A DNA stretch of 64,000 nt from Chloracidobacterium sp. (GCA_016715795.1 JADJXP010000002.1:930001-994000), one strand, 5' to 3'. Counted from the first letter of the stretch, positions 17,458 through 26,747 are shown. Notes: generated by a model from the sequence alone, not told the origin. Made by a program: numbers and translations.

Positions 17458-18930
17458 CTAGCTTCGAATCAGATCTCTGATCCGGGCCACCAACGGCCTG
17501 TCGGTTCCTTGTTTGATAACAAGGCTCAAGAAACTGCTCAGAAAATTACGGTCAAAACGAAGTCCAAATTCGCCTGCGTAATCAAGTAATGCGTTTACCT
17601 CATCATTTTCATTTTCGGTGATCTTCGAAATCAAATCCGGCTTGATAAACTCTACTATCTCAATCGGTGAAAGAGCGGCGGATCGGAAATCGGTTCCGGC
17701 ATCGACACAAGCTTCATAAACTGATCGCTTTGATTGATCTACAACTGAGTGCCATACGGCAATCAACGTAGCGTCGTCTCTGTTTCGAGAGGAATTTGCG
17801 GCAACTAATTCTGCAAGTTTTTCGGAGATATTTGCCGAACCAAAAATCGAAGGAAATTCCGACGTAAAAGCCTCGTTTTTGCTTATTCCGTCAGAAACCA
17901 AAAGAAGGATGTGATTACTCTTGAATTCATGAGTAGCAACAGTGAACTCAAGAGCTTCGGTTTGTCCCAAACTCCGAGTTACGCCTCTCATAAAAACCGG
18001 CACACCGGCCTGCAAAACAAGTTCGCCGTTTCGTTTCAGGATGACCGACTGGACGTCGTCGGAAGTGATCTGCTCCAGGACATTATCGAGCCCCAAATAG
18101 ACCCTTGAATCGCCGACGTTAAGAGCATGGATCTCCTCAGACGAAGTCTCCCAAGCAACAAATGTCAAGGAAGTGATCGAGCCGGAACATTGGCCTTCGA
18201 TTTGTCTAACGGCGTTGTGAGCTTTCGTTGCAGCATTCACCATCCGTTGAGGCACATTGCCCGAAGCGGACTTGAATCTTTCCAACAACGCTTCACAAGC
18301 AGTTTCAGATGCTTTCCAGTCGCAGGGACTTGAACTAACGCCATCGGCAACAGCAAGCACCAGGAGTCGTTCCTCCTCAATGAATTCAACGGCAAACGAA
18401 TCCCCGCATTTGGCCTTGCCCGATTTGGCAACTCTTTGAGCAAAAATACTGAATCTATCGCCTTCAGGGTCAGGCGGAAGTAAGTTTATGTTCGATCTAT
18501 TGAAACCGAGTTGCTTTAGTATCTTCAGAGACGATTCGTCCGGTGCATCGTCAAAGTACTTATTTAGAATGGCTTGAAACACCGACTCTTTACCGTCCAA
18601 TGCCGCAAACAATGTCATCGACGAATGGAACTTCAGATTGTCAGGGTAGCCAAAGATGTCCGAAATAGAAACTCCTTCAAGATTCAATACAATTTCGGAA
18701 CACTCATGCAGTCTGATCCCGAGAACCGGATGACTTAAGTACTCTTCTGCCTCGGACAACGATTTGATAGAGAAATAGTATGCGATTTCGCTTTTCCCCA
18801 ACCCCTCAAGCTGTGGAAATATGAACCACATCCAATGGGATCTCTTGAGACCAGCACTCAGCTCCTTATGAGCCGTTTCATAAGATTCAGATTGTGCTGT
18901 TAGAAATCTTTGAAGATCAAATTTATTCAT
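17458..18930 (-). CDS. DUF1810 domain fused to PP2C-type protein phosphatase
   Basis: About 490 residues. Residues 1-140 are a complete DUF1810 domain (FDLQRFLTAQ, KRSHWMWFIFPQLEGLGKS, HPVLGIRLHEC, SSMTLFAAL). After a linker comes a PP2C Ser/Thr phosphatase with metal-binding motifs GDSFAVEF, VLAVADGVSS, LNVGDSRVYL and late NRDDATLIAV. The pairing is one that I do not know from characterised proteins. PP2C enzymes remove phosphates from Ser/Thr, but no Ser/Thr kinase gene is present nearby; the kinase in this block is a histidine kinase. I chose M at 18930 as it nearly abuts the preceding stop; in-frame starts up to 18978 exist. It is the last gene of transcription unit 4. Confidence 0.8.
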   Translation of the reverse strand: MNKFDLQRFLTAQSESYETAHKELSAGLKRSHWMWFIFPQLEGLGKSEIAYYFSIKSLSEAEEYLSHPVLGIRLHECSEIVLNLEGVSISDIFGYPDNLKFHSSMTLFAALDGKESVFQAILNKYFDDAPDESSLKILKQLGFNRSNINLLPPDPEGDRFSIFAQRVAKSGKAKCGDSFAVEFIEEERLLVLAVADGVSSSPCDWKASETACEALLERFKSASGNVPQRMVNAATKAHNAVRQIEGQCSGSITSLTFVAWETSSEEIHALNVGDSRVYLGLDNVLEQITSDDVQSVILKRNGELVLQAGVPVFMRGVTRSLGQTEALEFTVATHEFKSNHILLLVSDGISKNEAFTSEFPSIFGSANISEKLAELVAANSSRNRDDATLIAVWHSVVDQSKRSVYEACVDAGTDFRSAALSPIEIVEFIKPDLISKITENENDEVNALLDYAGEFGLRFDRNFLSSFLSLVIKQGTDRPLVARIRDLIRS

Positions 18931-19135
18931 GTGCATATGAAGGTTTGGTGAATCGACGGTTCCAGTATTCATGTGCATCTCGTTCTTTCACGTCGTCACT
19001 TCGAGATCCGCATTTAATGCACCTAATCCAACCCCAAGGAGGTTTCCAATTTGGATGCGGAACGAATTCAGCCTTCCCACCACAGAAAGGACAAGGCAGC
19101 AACTCTGGTCTCGTATTTGCTTGATTCGGTGTCAT
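18923..19135 (-). CDS. Lar-like zinc-ribbon protein (restriction-alleviation family)
   Basis: A 70-residue protein with two CxxC pairs in the Lar pattern: LLPCPFCGGKAEF ... WIRCIKCGSRSDD ... AHEYWNRRF. Phage Lar proteins ease host type I restriction; many relatives in mobile elements are untested. It starts at an ATG overlapping the stop of the previous gene (19132-19135) and its end overlaps the phosphatase start, so the three are coupled. Confidence 0.75.
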   Translation of the reverse strand: MTPNQANTRPELLPCPFCGGKAEFVPHPNWKPPWGWIRCIKCGSRSDDVKERDAHEYWNRRFTKPSYAHE

Positions 19136-19614
19136 TCGGTTTCTTTTGCCGATAATACAAAGCTTTCAGGCCGACGGGTAAAATACGAACAATCAAACAT
19201 GTTCATCAATCGTTCAGGTAAACTTTTCAATCTGGCCTCGGCACGCTTGCGTTGCTCGTTTCGGATTTCTTCATTTCGCTTGACCACGGACTTCAGCGCC
19301 ATGTAAATTTCAGCGAATCGATCAAAAACGGCTTTCGCTTCCAGTCGTTGTGACTCCTCACAATTTTCTAACCACACATCCGTCCATACTTCATGTTTCC
19401 ACCGTATATGACCTCGCGTTGCCAAGCTCAACCCAGACAATCGAGCTGCTTCAATCACAAGTTCCGACGGGTATCCATTAAAAACGATCCCCCATTTTTG
19501 GTTTAGGAAATGATGAAACCCCGAACTACCGGTCGGTTCGCCATTCTTGAACACGACAATAACGGCTTGCTTCACCGGCTCTTCAAGGGTTGTGATGAAA
19601 TTCTCAATAATCAT
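19132..19614 (-). CDS. Protein of unknown function in transcription unit 4
   Basis: A 160-residue soluble protein, beta-rich in the first 75 residues (VIVVFKNGEPTGSSGFHHF) and helical and basic in the second half (EEIRNEQRKRAEARLK). The C-terminal Lys/Arg-rich helix suggests nucleic-acid or membrane contact. It overlaps the Lar-like gene by 4 nt. I recognise no family. The 137-nt gap upstream shows no gene. Confidence 0.55.
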   Translation of the reverse strand: MIIENFITTLEEPVKQAVIVVFKNGEPTGSSGFHHFLNQKWGIVFNGYPSELVIEAARLSGLSLATRGHIRWKHEVWTDVWLENCEESQRLEAKAVFDRFAEIYMALKSVVKRNEEIRNEQRKRAEARLKSLPERLMNMFDCSYFTRRPESFVLSAKETE

Positions 19615-19751
19615 AATCTCTTATCTGCAATATGGTTAAGTTCCATCGTGGGAGAGTTCCTTCTCTATAATGTTCGCGTAGGGCGAGAAACAGAATAGTA
19701 CATACAAACAGTCGGCCGCCCGGCAAAAACGTGGATAGCAGCACGAAAACC

Positions 19752-20537
19752 CTATCGCAAATTATCTCGGACCATATTGAGAAGCTGGCTCCTATATAGC
19801 TCAGACTGCGCCCCTGACGACACGGCAATAGCGTACGAGAAGGTTTTTCCAGTATTCGGACAAACGAACACTTCAACATTCTCAACCGATCGTGACTTTG
19901 TTGAATAGCCTGAGTACTTAAATTTCTTGCACGAATTGCCGTTGAGATTCACACGATACGTGACCCCCTCAGATACCAAATAAGTGCTTTGTTTGAGAAG
20001 GCTAAACGACACGTCTTCCGCCGATCGACCGCTCGTTTGGCCAAGAATAACTCCGTTCCTCAGATCGCCATTCACCATTCCGCCATTTGGAGCTATCACA
20101 GTTGAACGGCCGCTTCCATAAGTCCTCCATCCGGACGGCAAGGATGAATTCACTGATTGCGAACTGCCGCTCGCTTTCGGAGCAAAGGGAAATACCGGGC
20201 CGTTGCTTTGTGGGACGCCGGCTGTTGAACCTTGGTCATATACGGGGATACTCGCTCCGCCGTATTGAGGGTACTCTGTTCTCTGAATCGTTGAGAGAAC
20301 AGCGCTGAAGCCTCCGCATTTGTTGGTCGTATTGCAATAAATAATCGTTGCTCCGCCAAGAGCTTGAACGATCACTTCGGCAGTTCTGCCGTTGGATTTT
20401 GGCTTAGTCGAACTGCGTTGAATTTCTGCTGATTCGACGGTCGCAGGATCCAGGTTGTTCCGGCTCTGCGAGTTGACGGCGGCCACACAAAGGACAACTA
20501 ATATCACTGCTTTCATAAATGATGCTGCATTTTTCAT
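19752..20537 (-). CDS. Exported protein of unknown function
   Basis: A 261-residue protein with a signal peptide (AVILVVLCVAAVNS), a Ser/Gly/Pro/Gln-rich low-complexity middle (about 70-150) and a compact C-terminal domain containing two Cys (NSCKKFKYSGY, VEVFVCPNTGKTF). It follows the CHAP gene by 45 nt in the same unit. Probably periplasmic or surface-bound; no family recognised. Confidence 0.6.
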   Translation of the reverse strand: MKNAASFMKAVILVVLCVAAVNSQSRNNLDPATVESAEIQRSSTKPKSNGRTAEVIVQALGGATIIYCNTTNKCGGFSAVLSTIQRTEYPQYGGASIPVYDQGSTAGVPQSNGPVFPFAPKASGSSQSVNSSLPSGWRTYGSGRSTVIAPNGGMVNGDLRNGVILGQTSGRSAEDVSFSLLKQSTYLVSEGVTYRVNLNGNSCKKFKYSGYSTKSRSVENVEVFVCPNTGKTFSYAIAVSSGAQSELYRSQLLNMVRDNLR

Positions 20538-20581
20538 ATTCTTTTTTCACTCCGTTTGGTGTACTGACTTTCTCATTAGCA

Positions 20582-21319
20582 CTAAAACCGCGGCCTTGCT
20601 GGGGTCTGTGCTGAGGTCGTCGGATTAGTGATTGTTACCGGAACCGCGTTTGAACTGCGGCCATCGCGTGAATTAAACACATATAGCGAATACCGCCCGG
20701 GTGAATTTATAGTAAGCGGCCCGCTAAGCGATCCGGATGTTCGATTGGTAATCACTGAAGTTGGCACCGTACAGCGTCCCCATGTAGTGCAGTAATTTCC
20801 TCCCATCAACACTAATTGAACTGACTGCGGGTCAAATCCTGATCCGGCGATAGTTGCAATCAATTGCCGACCAGCGGCTCCCGTAATCGTGCTTCCGGAG
20901 CGAGTCTGCGGCGGCGCATTTCCGGGACTAAACCGCGGATCGAAGAAGCCGATGATTTGAAGTTCTGACATCTTTCCCCGACGGGATCCAAATTGACAGG
21001 GGCGATAGTTCGCTTCGTCGATGGAAACTATCAATGAACCGTCCGTGTCGCTTTGAACATTGGTCACCGCCGCCACATGGTTGTAGCTAAAGACTGCGAC
21101 CGTCCCCGGCCGGGGGAACCTTGAGTTTATGATCCGGCGTTTGTCGTCTGCATTGTATAGACCGCTGGGCAATGCCGGAACTCGCTGACGGGCAAAGAGT
21201 ACGCAGTTGCAACGGACATCTTCCTGCGCCGTCGAAATGCTTGGCATTGAGAAGACTGCAATAATAATCGCTAGAGCAAGTCCTAAACCATTTATGTGTT
21301 TTATATGTGTTGTTTTCAT
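20582..21319 (-). CDS. Exported CHAP-type peptidase/amidase with Ig/IPT-like C-terminal domain
   Basis: A 245-residue protein with a signal peptide (LGLALAIIIAVFSMPSISTA), then a CHAP-like NlpC/P60-fold domain: catalytic Cys in VRCNCVLFARQ, an AVFSYNHVAAVTNVQ segment with the catalytic His, and DEANYRPCQF. Residues about 145-240 look like an IPT/TIG beta-sandwich (TITGAAGRQLIATIAGSGFDPQSVQLVLMGGNYC). CHAP domains cut peptidoglycan cross-bridges or stem peptides. Lying in one regulon with a SEDS-PBP chimera, it suggests paired wall synthesis and cleavage. It is the first gene after the TU4 promoter motif at 21337-21374. Confidence 0.75.
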   Translation of the reverse strand: MKTTHIKHINGLGLALAIIIAVFSMPSISTAQEDVRCNCVLFARQRVPALPSGLYNADDKRRIINSRFPRPGTVAVFSYNHVAAVTNVQSDTDGSLIVSIDEANYRPCQFGSRRGKMSELQIIGFFDPRFSPGNAPPQTRSGSTITGAAGRQLIATIAGSGFDPQSVQLVLMGGNYCTTWGRCTVPTSVITNRTSGSLSGPLTINSPGRYSLYVFNSRDGRSSNAVPVTITNPTTSAQTPARPRF

Positions 21320-21336
21320 TTTTCTCCTGATTATTT

Positions 21337-21374
21337 AATGTAGCTTGTGCAATCTGACACTAGGTGTCAGTTTG
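21337..21374 (-). promoter_or_regulatory. TU4 promoter motif (CTGACAC box plus -10-like hexamer) with palindromic operator
   Basis: On the minus strand CAAACTGACAC is followed 22 nt after CTGACA by TACATT, then AGGAG and the CHAP start. Here the box is part of a palindrome CTGACAC-CTA-GTGTCAG (21354-21370). The same box and spacing occur at four other sites inside the 16-48 kb block. Confidence 0.65.
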
Positions 21375-21409
21375 AGAGTTGTCCTTCGACATTGGGAATA
21401 TAGAATCAG

Positions 21410-21446
21410 AAAGGCTTGCCGTCATCACAACAACAAGCCTTTTTAT
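21410..21446 (-). terminator. Hairpin terminator after the ClpB-like gene
   Basis: AAAGGCTTG (21410-21418) pairs with CAAGCCTTT (21434-21442). It lies between the stop of the ClpB-like gene (21484) and the TU4 promoter, and has T-rich sequence on both sides, so it may work in both directions. Confidence 0.6.
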
Positions 21447-21483
21447 TTCGTGTCCTTTCGCAAATTGGACCGCGCTGCTCCGG

Positions 21484-21721
21484 TCACGTCTTTGCACGAT
21501 GAGCTTCGAGCCACGCTGATTGTTTGTCGCCTAGCGTTTCTTTGGCTGCTCGTGGTTGGTCCGTTTTGAATTTGCGGCAGGTCTCAAACATAGTTTTAAG
21601 AATCAGCACAAGAGCTCCTGCATCCAAGTGATCTCCAAAGGCGGAATATTCAAGCCAAGTGTCGCCGTCAACATCTCGGGCAAGTTTCCCGAATCTAAGC
21701 ACCATGTTCTTTTCAAGGAGT
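21484..21721 (-). pseudogene. ClpB-like ATPase, C-terminal fragment (after the type-1 IS)
   Basis: Joining across the GAGT duplication restores the frame SQVGL|LEKNMVLRFGKLARDVDG and ends ...SAWLEAHRAKT. About 78 codons, the natural C-terminus of the gene begun at 25931. A tail of this kind (VDGDTWLEYSAFGDHLDAGALV) replaces the D2-small domain of canonical ClpB. Confidence 0.8.
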
Positions 21722-22675
21722 TGACCTCCCTCCATTTTCAGCGCCGGTCTAAATTGGAGAAATTCGAGTCTCTAAGTATTGCTTAACCACCTCGTTCGGG
21801 GTCAGGCCGCACAGCGCGCTGTGCGGCCTGAAGCCGTTGTAGTCATCCTTGAACGCCGCGATCTTTTCCTTCGCGTCGTCAAGCGAAAGGAACCAGTTGA
21901 CGTTCAGACATTCGTCCCGGAAGCTCCCGTTGAACGATTCGATGAACGGGTTATCCGTTGGTTTTCCGGGCCGGGAGAAGTCGAGCGTGACTTTGTTCTC
22001 GTACGCCCACCGGTCGAGTACCTTCGAAACGAACTCGTCGCCATTATCCACCTGGATCCGTTTTGGCACAATACCTCGTGCCAACTTGATCCGCTCCATT
22101 ACGTCGACGACGTCGAACCCCTTCAAGCTTTGCCCGACCTCGATCTCGACGCATTCACGACTAAAATTATCGACTAAAGTTAATGCCCTGAATCTTCGCC
22201 CGTCGAACAACTGATCCGCCACGAAATCCATGCTCCAACACTCGTGCGGACCGCCGAGCACCGGACGCTCCATCCGGTGTGCCGCCGCCTTCGACCTTCG
22301 CGGCCTCTTACTTCGCAGATTTAGCCCTTCTTCCTTGTAAATACGGTATGTCCGCTTCCGGTTGTCCGCCCAACCTTCCCGCCTGAGCAGTATGTGTATC
22401 CGATCGAATCCGTATCTCACTCTCGTCTCCGCGATCTCTCTGATCCGTCGCCTTATCGCCTGATCGTCACGCCTGTGACCGACATAATGCAACACCGTCC
22501 TCGATACCATCATCACCGAGCAAACTTTCCGCTCCGAGATACGGTATGCATCCAGCAGCTTCCTTACCATGCTCCGTGAACTTCGATCTCTTCATGGTAA
22601 TTATGTCTCCTCATACTGTCACAATTACCCGAATTCCTCTATTTTACATTGGCACTGTTTTTCGGGGGGAGGTCA
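21722..22675 (-). mobile_element. IS3-family element, type 1, copy B (internal deletion)
   Basis: Same ends as copy A but only 954 bp: about 261 bp covering most of OrfA is deleted, joining the OrfA start region to the OrfB start. Flanked by a perfect 4-bp duplication GAGT (21718-21721 and 22676-22679), so this was a simple insertion, here into the ClpB-like gene. Without OrfA it should be unable to move by itself. Confidence 0.9.
21749..22570 (-). CDS. IS3-family transposase OrfB (copy B)
   Basis: 273 residues, almost identical to OrfB of copy A. One visible change lies in the second catalytic motif: VDNGDEF instead of VDNGSEF. OrfA is deleted, so the transposase is probably inactive. Confidence 0.8.
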   Translation of the reverse strand: MVRKLLDAYRISERKVCSVMMVSRTVLHYVGHRRDDQAIRRRIREIAETRVRYGFDRIHILLRREGWADNRKRTYRIYKEEGLNLRSKRPRRSKAAAHRMERPVLGGPHECWSMDFVADQLFDGRRFRALTLVDNFSRECVEIEVGQSLKGFDVVDVMERIKLARGIVPKRIQVDNGDEFVSKVLDRWAYENKVTLDFSRPGKPTDNPFIESFNGSFRDECLNVNWFLSLDDAKEKIAAFKDDYNGFRPHSALCGLTPNEVVKQYLETRISPI

Positions 22676-23667
22676 GAGTCCAACCTGTGAGTCTTCCTGC
22701 TCACCGAATGTCTCCTCAACTAAAGTCAAAAACGAGAGCAAAGGTCGTTCCTTCCAGAATGAAAAATATACCTCTATTTTTGATGTGCCGACGTGTATCG
22801 TCACCTTCGAATAGTCATCATCTTTTTCGATGTAATACAGCCCCTTGAGCCATAGGGTGAACTTCTCCGAAAGATCCTTCTTTATACTTTCTTCAAATTT
22901 AAGTGCTTCTTCGGCGTTGGTGGAAAGTTCTTCCGCATTAACGATAATTGTTCCGTCGTCGAACCTCACAATTAACGATGTTCTAGTCCCAAAGTCCTCA
23001 ATGAACGGCAGCAATTCAGGCATTACCTCTATGTTCAGAATTCGCTCCCATTGGTAGTCATACGCAAAATCGGCAAGGCGGCAGTTAAGATGTTCTATAA
23101 ATGACTTGTCCCATTGGACATATATGCCTTGTTGTCGAAGTCTCTTGGTCAGTTTTTCATGCAGTGTATGCTTGAGCCATTGCCGCCGAGATGCCTCTTC
23201 ATTGTCCTGACTTTTCTGGATGACAAGATCAGCAAGATTGACAAGAGAACTGGAAATGAGCTTTCCAACCTGAGTTGGTAATAAGGCTGAAACTGGCTCA
23301 TCCTTCAACGATCCAAATCCAAGTTTCTTTGCAGACAAGTCAATATCAGCGTCGAGGACAAATAGCGAATCACTCAGATAGATCTTGCGATTATCTGAAT
23401 TTGTTATGTAACCGCACTCGATTGCTCGGGCGAGTGCCTCCTGAACGGAGTGGTCGCAATCATCAAGGCCCTTACAATGAATCACGCACCAGGGTGTGTG
23501 AGCGATTTTTGCCGATGGAGAGTCGATATCCTGTTGTCGGAATGCCATCCTTTCAATCCCCAGCATTTGGTCAAACTCTGTTTTGCTTGTGATACCGGAC
23601 ACATCCAGTTTGATCAACCTATCGCCGCTTCCGAACAATGTAGTGGCCAGCAATTCTGCAAAATACT
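22676..23667 (-). pseudogene. ClpB-like ATPase, middle fragment (degenerate second AAA domain)
   Basis: The central part of the ClpB-like gene, bounded by two IS insertions. It restores exactly on the right: GAGSRASE|YFAELLATTLFG across the TACT duplication. It corresponds to the second AAA+ domain, but the Walker A loop reads GAGSRASE (no GKT) and the Walker B region reads WCVIHCKGLDDCDHS in place of LLDE, so this half would not bind or hydrolyse ATP. It continues with a helical region and a beta-rich part not found in ClpB. Confidence 0.8.
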
Positions 23668-24900
23668 TGTCCAGCCCCCTGTTTTTACCCCAAGTGGAAA
23701 GCTAGTGTTTTTGGTCTAACTGCCGTCGGATCGTGATCGAGTTTGGTGGCAGCCGAGCCGGAGGCGAGGCTGGCAGCAAACTCGGCGGGTGAGATAGCCA
23801 AGCGCCGAATGCGGGCGCGTCGTGTTATAGAATTTCCGTCAGCTTTCGATCACTACCCGTGCTTCCCACATCGAACTGAACCACCTTTGGCCCAGCAGTT
23901 CATCGCGCAGCTTGCCGTTAAAGCTCTCGCATTTGCCGTTCTGCCAAGGCTTGCCCGGTGCGATGAACATTGGCTGAATGTTGTTTGCCGAGAGCCATTC
24001 GCGGGTCGCCCCGGCGATGAATTCGCTGCCGTTGTCCGAGCGGATCATCTGCGGGCATCCTCTCTCGCGGCAAACCCGCTCAAGCACCCGTCTCACGCCC
24101 TCGCCGTGATCGATGATGCGACCTCGACCGCAAGGCATTCCCTCGTGTATTCATCAACCAGCGTCAGCATCTTCAGCTTTCGCCCCGAAACTGCCTGATC
24201 GAATACAAAATCGTAAGTCCACACCTGGTTCGCCTTCTCGGCCTTTGGAACGATCATCTGCACGTCCTGACGCCGTCTTTTCGGCCTTTTCCTCGCAAGC
24301 CGCAGCTTCAGCTTCTTCCACCAGCGATGCACACGCTTGATGTTCACCACCTCTCCGGCCCGTCGCAAGATCGCCCATATCCGCCGATACCCGAATCGCG
24401 GATAAGCAAGCGCCAACTCCTTTATCCGCTCTGAGATCGGGTCAGGTGCTCGCTCTCGCCGCTCGTACCGATAGCTCTTTCGCTCCAGTTCCAACAAAGC
24501 ACACGAGAACCGCTCGCTCATACCCGCACCGATCATTATCCTCACTGCCTCTCGCCGGTCCGACACGCCTACCACTTTTTTAAGCACCTCTTTGATCGCG
24601 TCGATCTCAAGATCGCTCAGCCAGCAGACGCTTCAACCGTGCGTTCTCCTGCACCAGCGTTCGGTACTCCCGTACCTCCTCGACATCCATCGACCCAAAC
24701 CGCTTCTTCCACCCGTAGAACGTCGTCTCGTGCACTCCCTTCTCACGGCAATATTCCTTAACGCCTTTCCCGCTCGCCTCCGCCCCTCGCAAGATCCCCA
24801 CGATCTGCTCTTCCGTATACTTTTTCCTCATTGCAAGAACCTTCCTCCATTCTATTTGATTCTTGCTTTCCACTTGGGGTAATTTTACGGGAGCAGGTCA
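23668..24900 (-). mobile_element. IS3-family element, type 2, copy 1
   Basis: A 1,233-bp IS with ends TGACCTGCTCCCG... and ...GGGGGCTGGACA (on its own strand) and subterminal ACCCCAAGTGGAAAGC in both ends. Flanked by the 4-bp duplication TACT. Copies 2 and 3 are at 49944-51185 and 53716-54952. This copy is heavily decayed. Confidence 0.9.
23750..24873 (-). pseudogene. Type-2 IS transposase genes, decayed
   Basis: OrfA (HTH KGVKEYCREKGVHETTFYGWKK) loses its frame by a 2-nt deletion near 24616. The slippery tract is only A6, which fuses OrfA and OrfB frames. OrfB has a 1-nt deletion near 24103 and a Trp-to-TGA stop near 23840, then a 2-nt deletion near 23789. Catalytic words TYDFVFDQ, RSDNGSEF and KCESFNGK are still legible. 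Confidence 0.8.
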
Positions 24901-25931
24901 TACTCTGAAGCCCTTGAACCGGCACCTAACATCAGTACAGTTGCATTGGGTCGTTCGGGATGAAGATTCAGGCCGAACAGAGAGACTTTCAGAAGATTAC
25001 GGAACTCAGCTGACTGCTCCTCACTCAAAAGCCCTTTGCCAATGAGGTTGTCGTATAGATCGTTCAGGACCTCATCTACGTTGTCGGGCATTCCTACCAT
25101 TCGCTGAACAACAGTCTTCGCATCATTGGCGGACACAACCTTCATATTTCGGGATTCCGCATAAGCGACCGACTGTTCAAAAAGGTCGATGGCTTTATCG
25201 GGAAATCGTCGATTTCGAATGAAGCGGTCACTGTACGACAAAACGAGGCGGAGTATGTTTTCACTCGCGATGATTCCGTTCTTTTCACTAAATCTGTTGT
25301 TGATCTCCCGAAGAAGAGTCAGGGTTTCCTCGCTCGAAAGTTCCGGGACAGGAATTGGTTGAAATCTTCGTTCCAATGCTCGATCTTTCGCAATGAACTT
25401 TCGGTATTCTTCGTCAGTTGTCGCGCCTATGAGTCGAATCTGGCCCTTAGAAAGGGCAGGCTTCATTTGCTGCGAAATATCGCGAGAAGTATCGCCTCCC
25501 GGGCCGGAATCAATGAGTGTATGAATTTCATCTATAAAGACAATGACGTTCTTTCGTTTCGCTTCTTCCAGCAGGTTTTTGACTCTGTGATCAATCATTC
25601 CGTACCAGGATGCTCCTGCAATCAGTGACAAGGCGGAGACGGAGAAGATGCGACAGTTTCTCAGCGTTTCAGGTACATCGTTGTTATAAACCTTGAGAGC
25701 AAGTCCTTCCACGAGTGCAGTTTTTCCAACGCCCGCCGGTCCGATCAACACAGGGTTTGACTTAGTACTTCGACAAAGAGTCTGGATCATCATGTCCACT
25801 ACCTCCTTTCGTCCGACGATCGGAGAGAGTTTTCCCTCGGAAGCCTCGGCAGTCAGATCGGTCCCAAATTCTTTGAGGAACTCCAACTTTGAGTGATCGT
25901 AGGTCTTATTTTGCGGTGAATCGAAGCTCAT
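24901..25931 (-). pseudogene. ClpB/ClpA-like AAA+ ATPase, N-terminal fragment with active first AAA domain
   Basis: 343 codons up to the IS at 24900. The protein starts MSFDSPQNKTYDHSKLEFL without the usual Clp N-domain, then has an AAA domain with Walker A GPAGVGKTALVE (Lys about 70), Walker B VIVFIDEIHTLID (about 130-142), sensor IGATTDEEYR and arginine-finger ALERRFQPIPV. The whole gene, rebuilt by removing two IS copies, is about 750 codons. First-domain motifs indicate a hexameric remodelling ATPase such as ClpV or ClpB. It is the last gene of TU3, behind two small membrane or motif-sharing proteins. Since both IS insertions are clean, the gene was lost recently. Confidence 0.85.
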
Positions 25932-25946
25932 AATGATCGTATTTGA

Positions 25947-26300
25947 TTATTTTCTCTTAACTGTTCTGTTCCTCTTTTCCTTGTTCTTCTTTTTGGAGTT
26001 GTTGCTCTTTTTGGTGAAATTGCCTTCTTTTTTTGGTAACCCCTGCGCAAACGAAGTAAAACTCTCCATTTGGCTATCAACCCATTGAACAAGGTCAAGA
26101 TGATAAGCACCGAGAATAACAGCTGCCATAAAAATGGTCGCGAGCGTAAGCCGCATTACGTACTTGCCAAACCTATACTGATGTCGCAGATTTGAGGAAG
26201 CAGGATTCTTCCTGCCCTCGAAACCCCAAGAGCCGGAACCGTATAACTTATTCGGATTCCAAGGTGTGTCCCAGACTTTTTGAAAAAGTGATCTGTTCAT
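25947..26300 (-). CDS. Small membrane protein with NPNK-GSGSW motif
   Basis: A 117-residue protein. Residues 1-30 carry WDTPWNPNKLYGSGSWGFEG; a transmembrane helix spans about 52-72 (LTLATIFMAAVILGAYHLDLV); the C-terminus is a long Lys/Asn/Arg tail (KKSNNSKKKNKEKRNRTVKRK). The NPNK..G.GSW word is shared with the small protein at 32208-32498 at the head of TU2. It ends 16 nt before the ClpB-like start, so it may tether or feed that ATPase. Confidence 0.65.
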   Translation of the reverse strand: MNRSLFQKVWDTPWNPNKLYGSGSWGFEGRKNPASSNLRHQYRFGKYVMRLTLATIFMAAVILGAYHLDLVQWVDSQMESFTSFAQGLPKKEGNFTKKSNNSKKKNKEKRNRTVKRK

Positions 26301-26329
26301 TCTAAAAACCGTTTGATATTTTCCGATAG

Positions 26330-26686
26330 CTACTTATTTCTTGCTCGACCGGATGCCGCATCTGCCGTTTTGGCAGCGGATGTCTGCTGGATTCGTTCTA
26401 TGGCTTTCATCATTTGGTTAAAGCCTCGGTCAAAACCGGCCTTCATTTTGTCCAATGTCTCGGGGTGACTCTCAACGTATGGCAGCACAACCAGGAATAT
26501 CAGAATGATCATGACGATCAGGCGGTTCACCGTCTTCTTATGCGCTCCAAGTGTGTGGGCTGCCTGACCAACCAAAATACCCATGATCGGTGTGACGAGA
26601 AAATAAGCATGGACTTTGCATACAAGCACGGTAAATATCCCGCCGGCAATCGCAAGCATGCTAATCTTTATCATGTCTTTGCTCAT
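26330..26686 (-). CDS. Small integral membrane protein, first gene of TU3
   Basis: 118 residues starting MSKDMIKISMLAIAGG; I chose ATG 26686, behind AGAAAGGA, over a longer reading that would use leader sequence. Two or three hydrophobic segments (IKISMLAIAGGIFTVLVCKV, YFLVTPIMGILVGQAA, LIVMIILIFLVVLPYV) and a helical C-terminal tail (MKAGFDRGFNQMMKAIERI). Unknown family; probably an inner-membrane partner of the ClpB-like ATPase. The leader (26687-27016) holds the TU3 promoter and a shared leader element. Confidence 0.6.
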   Translation of the reverse strand: MSKDMIKISMLAIAGGIFTVLVCKVHAYFLVTPIMGILVGQAAHTLGAHKKTVNRLIVMIILIFLVVLPYVESHPETLDKMKAGFDRGFNQMMKAIERIQQTSAAKTADAASGRARNK

Positions 26687-26747
26687 ATGTTTGTTGTCCT
26701 TTCTAATTCCTGTACTCCCCAGGGCGGAAGATGCACGTCTTCCGTCG

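Noticed and set aside
17329..22690. GAGTCCAACC occurs to the right of both IS copy A and copy B
   Set aside because: Only 10 bp, at different distances from the IS ends, and copy B has its own clean GAGT duplication; probably chance.
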